Positions 5,157-9,497 of a DNA stretch of 9,497 nt are shown here, one piece after another; the first letter of the stretch is position 1; each line of letters starts with the position of its first letter. The stretch is from CAYLPT01 sp964385645 (GTDB lineage Bacteria; Armatimonadota; Hebobacteria; Hebobacterales; Hebobacteraceae). The stretch covers positions 1 to 9,497 of the forward strand of contig CAYLPT010000108.1 in the NCBI GenBank assembly GCA_964385645.1. The letters are read 5' to 3'. Under the pieces are notes generated by a model. It made no database searches and had not been told where the DNA came from. It worked only from the letters and a program-made list of their open reading frames with translations. The position numbers and the translations under genes were made by a program.

Positions 5157-7850
5157 GTGGCAAGGCAGTCGAGCAAATGGGTGTACCTCTTCCATGAGGG
5201 CAACAAGGACATGAAGGACCTGCTGGGCGGCAAGGGCGCCAACCTCGCCGAGATGAGCAACCTCGGCCTGCCCGTGCCCCCCGGGTTCACCATCACTACC
5301 GAAGCATGCAACGAATACCACCGCCGCGGCCGGCTGCCCGATGGCCTCCTCGAGGAGGCGCGCGCCGCCCTGCGCGAGGTCGAGCGAGCCACCGGCAAGG
5401 GCTTCGGCGACCCGAGGAACCCCCTCCTCGTCTCCGTACGCTCCGGCGCCAAGATGTCCATGCCGGGCATGATGGAGACCATCCTCAACCTGGGGCTGAA
5501 CGACGACACCCTGCAGGGCCTCATCGCCCTCACCGGCAACGAGCGCTTCGCTTACGACGCCTACCGGCGCTTCATCATGATGTTCTCCTCGGTCGCCCTC
5601 CACCTCGAGCGCGCCCACTTCGAGCGCATGCTCGAGGCCATGAAACGCAAGCTCGGCGTCCAGCAGGACACTGAGATCCCCGCCGACTCCCTCAAGGAGC
5701 TCGTCGCGCAGTACAAGGCCTTCTTCAGGCGCCGCATGAAGCGCGACTTCCCCTCCGACCCCCAGGAACAGCTCGAGACCGCCATCCGCGCCGTCTTCGA
5801 CTCCTGGAACATCCCCCGCGCCGTCTCCTACCGAAACTTCTATAAGATCCCCCATGACCTGGGCACCGCCGTCAACGTCCAGACCATGGTCTTCGGCAAC
5901 ATGGGCGAAGACTCGGGCACCGGCGTCGCCTTCACCCGCGACGTCGCCACCGGCGAGAAGATCATCTACGGCGAGTTCCTCATGAACGCCCAGGGCGAGG
6001 ACGTCGTCGCCGGAGTCCGTACCCCCATCGAGATCGCCCAGCTCCGTAAGCAGAACCCCCGCATCTACGACGAGTTCATCGCCCTCGCCGACCGCATCGA
6101 GCGCCACTACAAGGACGCCATGGACATCGAGTTCACCATCGAGCGCGGCACCCTCTACATCCTCCAGTGCCGCGTCGGCAAGCGCACCGCCCGCGCCGCC
6201 GTCCGCATCGCCGTCGAGATGGTCGAGGAAGGCCTCATCTCCCGAGAAGAGGCCGTCATGCGCGTCGAGCCCGACCAGATCAACCAGCTCCTCCTCCCCG
6301 GCTTCGACCCCAAGGAGAAGGAGGCCGCCGCCAAGGAGGGCCGGCTCCTCGCCAAGGGCCTCAACGCCTCCCCCGGCGCCGCGTCCGGGGCCGCCGTCTT
6401 CGACGCCGACCGCGCCGAGGAGCTCGGCAAACAGGGACAGTCGGTGGTGCTCGTCCGCCCCGAGACCACCCCCGACGACGTGCACGGCATGCTCGCCTCC
6501 AAGGGCATCCTCACCGCCCGCGGCGGCGCCACCAGCCACGCCGCCGTCGTCGCCCGCGGCCTCGGCCTGCCCTGTGTCGCCGGCTGCGAGGCCATCCGGG
6601 TCGAGGAGGATAAGCGCCAGCTCTCCGTGGACGGCCGCATCCTCAAGGAGATGGAGCCCATCTCCATTGACGGCACCACCGGCGAGGTCTTCGCCGGCCT
6701 CATCCCCACCATCGAGCCCAACCTCGCCCGGGAGACCCAGCTGCGCACCCTCCTCTCCTGGGCCGACGAGATCCGCCGCCTCGAGGTTTGGGCCAACGCC
6801 GACTACCCCCGCGACGCCAAGCGCGCTCGCGCCTTCGGCGCCCAGGGCATCGGGCTATGCCGCACCGAGCACATGTTCATGGAGACCGAGCGCCTCCCCA
6901 TCGTCCAGCGCATGATCCTCGCCAGCACTCCCGAGGAGCGCAAGCAGGCCCTCAAGGAGCTTCTGCCCTTCCAGCGGCGCGACTTCGCCGGCATCTTCCG
7001 CGCCATGGACGGCCTTCCCGTCGTCATCCGGCTCATTGACCCGCCCCTGCACGAGTTCCTCCCCGACCACGACGAGCTGCTCGCGCAGGTCACCCGCCTG
7101 GAGGCGACATCGCCTAACTCCCGTAAGCTCAAGGCGCTCCGGGAGATGCTCCACGCGGTCGAGAGCATGCGGGAGATGAACCCCATGCTGGGGCTGCGGG
7201 GATGCCGCCTGAGCATCATCATGCCCGAGATCGTCGAGATGCAGACGCGCGCCATCATGGAGGCCGCCTGTCAGTGCGCCAAGCAGGGCGTGGAGGTCCA
7301 CCCCAAGATCATGATCCCCCTGGTTAGCCATGTCAACGAGCTGCGCTGGATCCGCGAGCGGCTCGAGCCCGTGGCCCGGGAGGTCATGAAAAAGAAGGGC
7401 GTCACCGTGGACTACAAGTTCGGCACCATGATCGAGGTCCCGCGGGCCGCCCTCACCGCGGATGAGATCGCCGAGCTCGCCGACTTCTTCTCCTTCGGCA
7501 CCAACGACCTCACCCAGACCACCTACGGCTTCTCCCGCGACGACGCCGAGGGCAAATTCCTGCTCCGCTACGTCGAGGATCGCATCCTCCCCGAGAACCC
7601 CTTCCAGACCCTCGACGAGCCCGGCGTCGGCAAGCTCGTGGAGACCGCCGTCCGGCTCGGCCGTCAGGCATCGCCACAGCTCGAGCTGGGCATCTGCGGC
7701 GAGCACGGCGGCGACCCGCGCTCCGTCGCCTTCTGCCACCGGGTGGGGCTTGACTACGTGAGCTGCTCACCCTTCCGGGTCCCCGTCGCCCGGCTCGCCG
7801 CCGCGCAGGCCGTCATCGCCGGCACCGTCCAGGGCAGCGACTCGCGCTGA
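5157..7850 (+). CDS. ppdK: pyruvate, phosphate dikinase
   Basis: Interconverts pyruvate + ATP + Pi and PEP + AMP + PPi through a phosphohistidine; in bacteria it serves gluconeogenesis or PPi-linked glycolysis in the cytoplasm. The 897 residues match the family's 870-900. In order: an N-terminal ATP-grasp nucleotide domain (GGKGANLAEM near the start, RSGAKMSMPGMMETILNLG from residue 95); the swivelling phosphohistidine domain with the catalytic His461 in GGATSHAAVVARGLG; and the C-terminal PEP/pyruvate TIM barrel with GLCRTEHMF, SFGTNDLTQTTYGFSRDD from residue 779, and ICGEHGGDP containing the catalytic Cys847. The GGATSH signature, total length and the MPGMMET motif separate it from PEP synthase and PTS enzyme I. 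The start is GTG 5157. All catalytic residues I can check are present and the frame is unbroken. It follows mazG by 88 bp and ends before a strong hairpin. No PPDK regulatory kinase/phosphatase gene is in the window. Confidence 0.98.
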   Translation: MARQSSKWVYLFHEGNKDMKDLLGGKGANLAEMSNLGLPVPPGFTITTEACNEYHRRGRLPDGLLEEARAALREVERATGKGFGDPRNPLLVSVRSGAKMSMPGMMETILNLGLNDDTLQGLIALTGNERFAYDAYRRFIMMFSSVALHLERAHFERMLEAMKRKLGVQQDTEIPADSLKELVAQYKAFFRRRMKRDFPSDPQEQLETAIRAVFDSWNIPRAVSYRNFYKIPHDLGTAVNVQTMVFGNMGEDSGTGVAFTRDVATGEKIIYGEFLMNAQGEDVVAGVRTPIEIAQLRKQNPRIYDEFIALADRIERHYKDAMDIEFTIERGTLYILQCRVGKRTARAAVRIAVEMVEEGLISREEAVMRVEPDQINQLLLPGFDPKEKEAAAKEGRLLAKGLNASPGAASGAAVFDADRAEELGKQGQSVVLVRPETTPDDVHGMLASKGILTARGGATSHAAVVARGLGLPCVAGCEAIRVEEDKRQLSVDGRILKEMEPISIDGTTGEVFAGLIPTIEPNLARETQLRTLLSWADEIRRLEVWANADYPRDAKRARAFGAQGIGLCRTEHMFMETERLPIVQRMILASTPEERKQALKELLPFQRRDFAGIFRAMDGLPVVIRLIDPPLHEFLPDHDELLAQVTRLEATSPNSRKLKALREMLHAVESMREMNPMLGLRGCRLSIIMPEIVEMQTRAIMEAACQCAKQGVEVHPKIMIPLVSHVNELRWIRERLEPVAREVMKKKGVTVDYKFGTMIEVPRAALTADEIAELADFFSFGTNDLTQTTYGFSRDDAEGKFLLRYVEDRILPENPFQTLDEPGVGKLVETAVRLGRQASPQLELGICGEHGGDPRSVAFCHRVGLDYVSCSPFRVPVARLAAAQAVIAGTVQGSDSR

Positions 7851-7881
7851 CCCGCCCCGCGACCCTACCCCTCGCCAGCCC

Positions 7882-7910
7882 CGGGCAGGCCGCCTCCGGC
7901 GGCCTGCCCG
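7882..7910. terminator. probable terminator hairpin after ppdK
   Basis: Bases 7882-7894 pair perfectly with 7898-7910 in a 13-bp GC stem closed by a 3-nt loop TCC, 31 bp after the ppdK stop. The base after it is C-rich with no U-tract, so this is not a textbook intrinsic terminator. Its position between convergent units and its perfect symmetry suggest it acts on both strands, as a non-canonical terminator or mRNA 3'-end barrier. Confidence 0.68.
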
Positions 7911-7976
7911 CCGTCATCTCAGCCCCCGCCGCCCGATGTGGAATGAGGCCTCTGAATCGTCTCCTTCTTCGGATGA

Positions 7977-8028
7977 GAGAGGTGGGGCGCCGTCGGCCTA
8001 CTGTCGCCGGGCCCGGCCCCCGCCTCTC
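7977..8028. repeat. nested inverted repeats between the convergent genes
   Basis: GAGAGGTGGGG (7977-7987) pairs with CCCCGCCTCTC (8018-8028) as an 11-bp stem with one G-U pair. Inside the 30-nt loop lies a 12-bp perfect palindrome GCCGGGCCCGGC (8006-8017). No gene or clear promoter is seen in the surrounding 7911-8068 stretch. It may be part of the transcription stop for either unit or an unrecognised structured RNA. Confidence 0.4.
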
Positions 8029-8049
8029 CCGCCTGGCACGGGCTGCGCC

Positions 8050-8063
8050 GGCGGGCGCCCGCC
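8050..8063 (-). terminator. possible terminator palindrome after the oxidoreductase
   Basis: GGCGGGCGCCCGCC is a perfect 14-bp palindrome beginning 5 nt after the oxidoreductase stop (minus strand). It can fold as a 5-bp stem with a GCGC loop. No U-tract follows on the minus strand, so the assignment is weak. Confidence 0.35.
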
Positions 8064-8068
8064 TCGTT

Positions 8069-9280
8069 CTACGCCAGCCTGGGCCGCATGCCCTCGTCGA
8101 ACAGGACATACGCGCTGCCGTTGGCCAGGCTCAGGCGGACGGCCTCGTTGACGGCCACCCCGATCAGCGCCTGCCGGGGCAGGGGCCGCTGGCCGCGCTC
8201 CCATTCCGCCAGCCGCCGCGCGCGATAGGTCAGCGCCTCCTCCTCACTTAGGCCCGCGGTCGCCAGGTGCAGCTCCAGAATGTCGCCCAGCCAGCGCGCG
8301 ATGCTCTCATACCCATACCCAACGTACTCGACGTCATCCTCCCCCCAGCCGTCGTAGGCCTGAAAGAAGTTGGGGTTGATCTGCTGGAACCCTCCCTCGT
8401 CGCTTAGCAAGTGAAGGTTCCGGAACTTGTGGTCGGCCCAGTACTCGCCCTTCGTTCCGCTAACCTGCAGGCCCTGGTTGGTCATCGCCGAGTTGCGCTC
8501 GGAGCACACCCACGAGGTCTGGACCCACAGCACCGAGCCGTCCTCCCACTCGATCACGGCCTGCACTGCGTCGTAGGCCTCGCTGCCCGCGGTGGGCAGG
8601 AACTTCTTCTGCCCGAAGGCCGCCACGCGACGGGGTATGAGCCCGGTCACGAAGTAGTACGCGTCGACGTAGTGCACCCCGATGTACTCGAACGGGCTCG
8701 ACTCGTGCGCCCACGCACGAAAGCGCTCCAGCGGCATGTACTTGGGCTCCTCGATCCACGCGTGCCCGTGAAGCATCTCGCCCAGCTCCCCGCGGCGCAC
8801 CCGGCGCCGCAGGAGGCGGATGGCTCTGTCCAGGCGCTTATGATAGTCGGTCGCCACATAGCGCCCGCGCCGCGCGGCGCAGGCCATGATCTCGTGCGCC
8901 TCGCCGACCTTCAGGCACAGCGGCTTCATCACGATCACGTCGCAGCCGGCCTCCACCGCGGCCAGCGTCATCTCCGTATGGAGGTGATCCGGCGTGGCGA
9001 CGATCACCACCCCGTGCTCGCCGAGCGTGCCCAGCGCCTCACGCCACACCTCGGGCTGGGCCTCCTCAGCCCCATGGCGCGCCGGGTCGGGCTGGCCCTC
9101 GAACTCCTCCCCCGGGAACAGCTCCCGGCATCGGCCGATGGTGGACGGCCGGCGCGCCGCCACCGTGATGCGGCCAACCCTGCCGCGCCGGCGCTCCTGG
9201 AAGAGCGTGGGCAGCACCACCTCCTGGCTGATCATCCCGCCCCCGATCAGGAGCACCTCCAGTCGCCTATCCCAGCTCAT
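8069..9280 (-). CDS. Gfo/Idh/MocA-family NAD(P)-dependent oxidoreductase
   Basis: A 403-residue cytoplasmic dehydrogenase of the glucose-fructose oxidoreductase/inositol dehydrogenase family, which oxidises or reduces sugars, cyclitols or their derivatives. The N-terminal Rossmann fold begins VLLIGGGMIS (residues 9-18), with VVIVATPDHLH near 91-101. Lys119-Pro120 sit where the family has its EKP motif, but the Glu is replaced by Met (VIVMKP). The C-terminal domain carries the expected GVHYVDAY with His203 and Asp206 as probable catalytic residues. There is no signal peptide. The length is slightly above the usual 330-390. The ATG at 9280-9278 has an excellent AGGAGG 6 nt upstream, located inside the end of the preceding aminotransferase gene, which it overlaps by 14 nt; the two are surely cotranscribed and probably translationally coupled. 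The substrate cannot be named from the sequence; pairing with an aminotransferase hints at an amino sugar, aminocyclitol or amino acid derivative. Confidence 0.88.
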   Translation of the reverse strand: MSWDRRLEVLLIGGGMISQEVVLPTLFQERRRGRVGRITVAARRPSTIGRCRELFPGEEFEGQPDPARHGAEEAQPEVWREALGTLGEHGVVIVATPDHLHTEMTLAAVEAGCDVIVMKPLCLKVGEAHEIMACAARRGRYVATDYHKRLDRAIRLLRRRVRRGELGEMLHGHAWIEEPKYMPLERFRAWAHESSPFEYIGVHYVDAYYFVTGLIPRRVAAFGQKKFLPTAGSEAYDAVQAVIEWEDGSVLWVQTSWVCSERNSAMTNQGLQVSGTKGEYWADHKFRNLHLLSDEGGFQQINPNFFQAYDGWGEDDVEYVGYGYESIARWLGDILELHLATAGLSEEEALTYRARRLAEWERGQRPLPRQALIGVAVNEAVRLSLANGSAYVLFDEGMRPRLA

Positions 9281-9497
9281 CCCGCACCTCCTCGACCGCC
9301 TCTTCGAGCACCGCTAGCCCCTCCCTCACCGCCTCCTCCGGCGTCACCAGCGGGGGCGCGACCTTCACCGTCGCCCCGCCCAGCCCCACGGGCGCGAACA
9401 TCAGCAGCCCCTTCTCGACACACCGCATGACCACCGCCGCGGCGAGCCCGCCATCCGGCTCCACGCCTCCACGCCTGACCATGTGCAGCCCGCCCAC
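9267..9497 (-). CDS. class III PLP-dependent aminotransferase, C-terminal end (cut by window edge)
   Basis: Only the last 76 residues are in the window; the frame is open to the edge. The segment from VVMRCVEKGLLMFAPVG through VKVAPPLVTPEEAV to the final helix fits the small C-terminal domain of class III (ornithine/GABA/acetylornithine type) aminotransferases, where a gene-end pattern of 'C..KGLL...G...R..PPL..T.EE' is typical. The catalytic PLP lysine lies upstream, outside the window, so neither activity nor substrate can be judged. The usual Arg of the 'R..PPL' stretch is Lys here (KVAPPL). Its 3' end overlaps the oxidoreductase gene by 14 nt and holds that gene's ribosome binding site. 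Confidence 0.82.
   Translation of the reverse strand: MGGLHMVRRGGVEPDGGLAAAVVMRCVEKGLLMFAPVGLGGATVKVAPPLVTPEEAVREGLAVLEEAVEEVRDELG
9287..9292 (-). promoter_or_regulatory. ribosome binding site of the oxidoreductase, inside the aminotransferase gene
   Basis: AGGAGG on the minus strand lies 6 nt before the ATG at 9280 and within the aminotransferase's last codons, an arrangement typical of translational coupling. Confidence 0.75.

Noticed and set aside
4139..5539. Long minus-strand open frame behind mazG and the start of ppdK
   Set aside because: It is a mirror of well-recognised genes in GC-rich DNA; its translation has no recognisable motif and no ribosome binding site was found.
4707..6539. 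610-codon minus-strand open frame behind mazG and ppdK
   Set aside because: Composition (Gly/Ala/Val/Leu/Glu-rich) is what results from reading GC-biased codons on the opposite strand; the plus strand encodes intact mazG and PPDK with catalytic motifs.
8411..9430. 339-codon plus-strand open frame opposite the oxidoreductase
   Set aside because: It is antisense to a clear Gfo/Idh/MocA gene with family motifs and has no domain or ribosome binding site of its own.

Overview
This is a high-GC bacterial chromosome segment: third codon positions are mostly G or C, and open antisense frames run behind every gene. It carries seven supportable protein genes, two of them cut by the window edges. No rRNA, tRNA, CRISPR array, insertion sequence or phage gene is visible. 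The mix (G6PD, a MerR-type regulator with a KaiC-like ATPase, a parvulin lipoprotein, MazG, PPDK, and a Gfo/Idh/MocA oxidoreductase with a class III aminotransferase) would fit a deep-branching high-GC group such as Armatimonadota or Chloroflexota. That placement is an inference and rests on no marker gene.

Layout. The minus-strand N-terminal half of glucose-6-phosphate dehydrogenase (zwf, 1-676) runs off the left edge. It is separated by 285 bp from a plus-strand pair: a MerR-type regulator with an added C-terminal winged-helix-like domain (962-1615) and a KaiC-like RecA-fold ATPase (1673-3049). The ATPase has an intact first domain and a second domain without a P-loop. The divergent spacer holds a good sigma70-type promoter, with an extended -10, facing the regulator. 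The promoter's -35 box lies inside a cluster of CAACA/TGTTG half-sites, the obvious candidate operator for the regulator.

A second strong promoter (TTGACT, 17 bp, TAGAAT) sits 20 bp after the kaiC-like stop and drives a parvulin-type peptidyl-prolyl isomerase lipoprotein (3201-4253), through a leader that contains a very stable hairpin. mazG (4331-5068) and ppdK (pyruvate, phosphate dikinase, 5157-7850) follow with short gaps and may belong to the same transcript. A perfect 13-bp hairpin after ppdK (7882-7910) lies between convergent units.

On the right, two minus-strand genes overlap by 14 nt: the C-terminal end of a class III aminotransferase (9267-9497, cut by the window edge) and a Gfo/Idh/MocA-type oxidoreductase (8069-9280). 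They look like part of a small-molecule (sugar, cyclitol or amino acid) pathway.

How the genes might work together. zwf (NADPH and the pentose phosphate pathway), ppdK (reversible pyruvate/PEP interconversion) and mazG (nucleotide house-cleaning) are ordinary metabolism. The least explained part is the MerR-KaiC pair: a DNA-binding protein with two putative DNA-binding folds, next to a KaiC-like ATPase with a pseudo-ATPase second half, behind what looks like a self-controlled divergent promoter.
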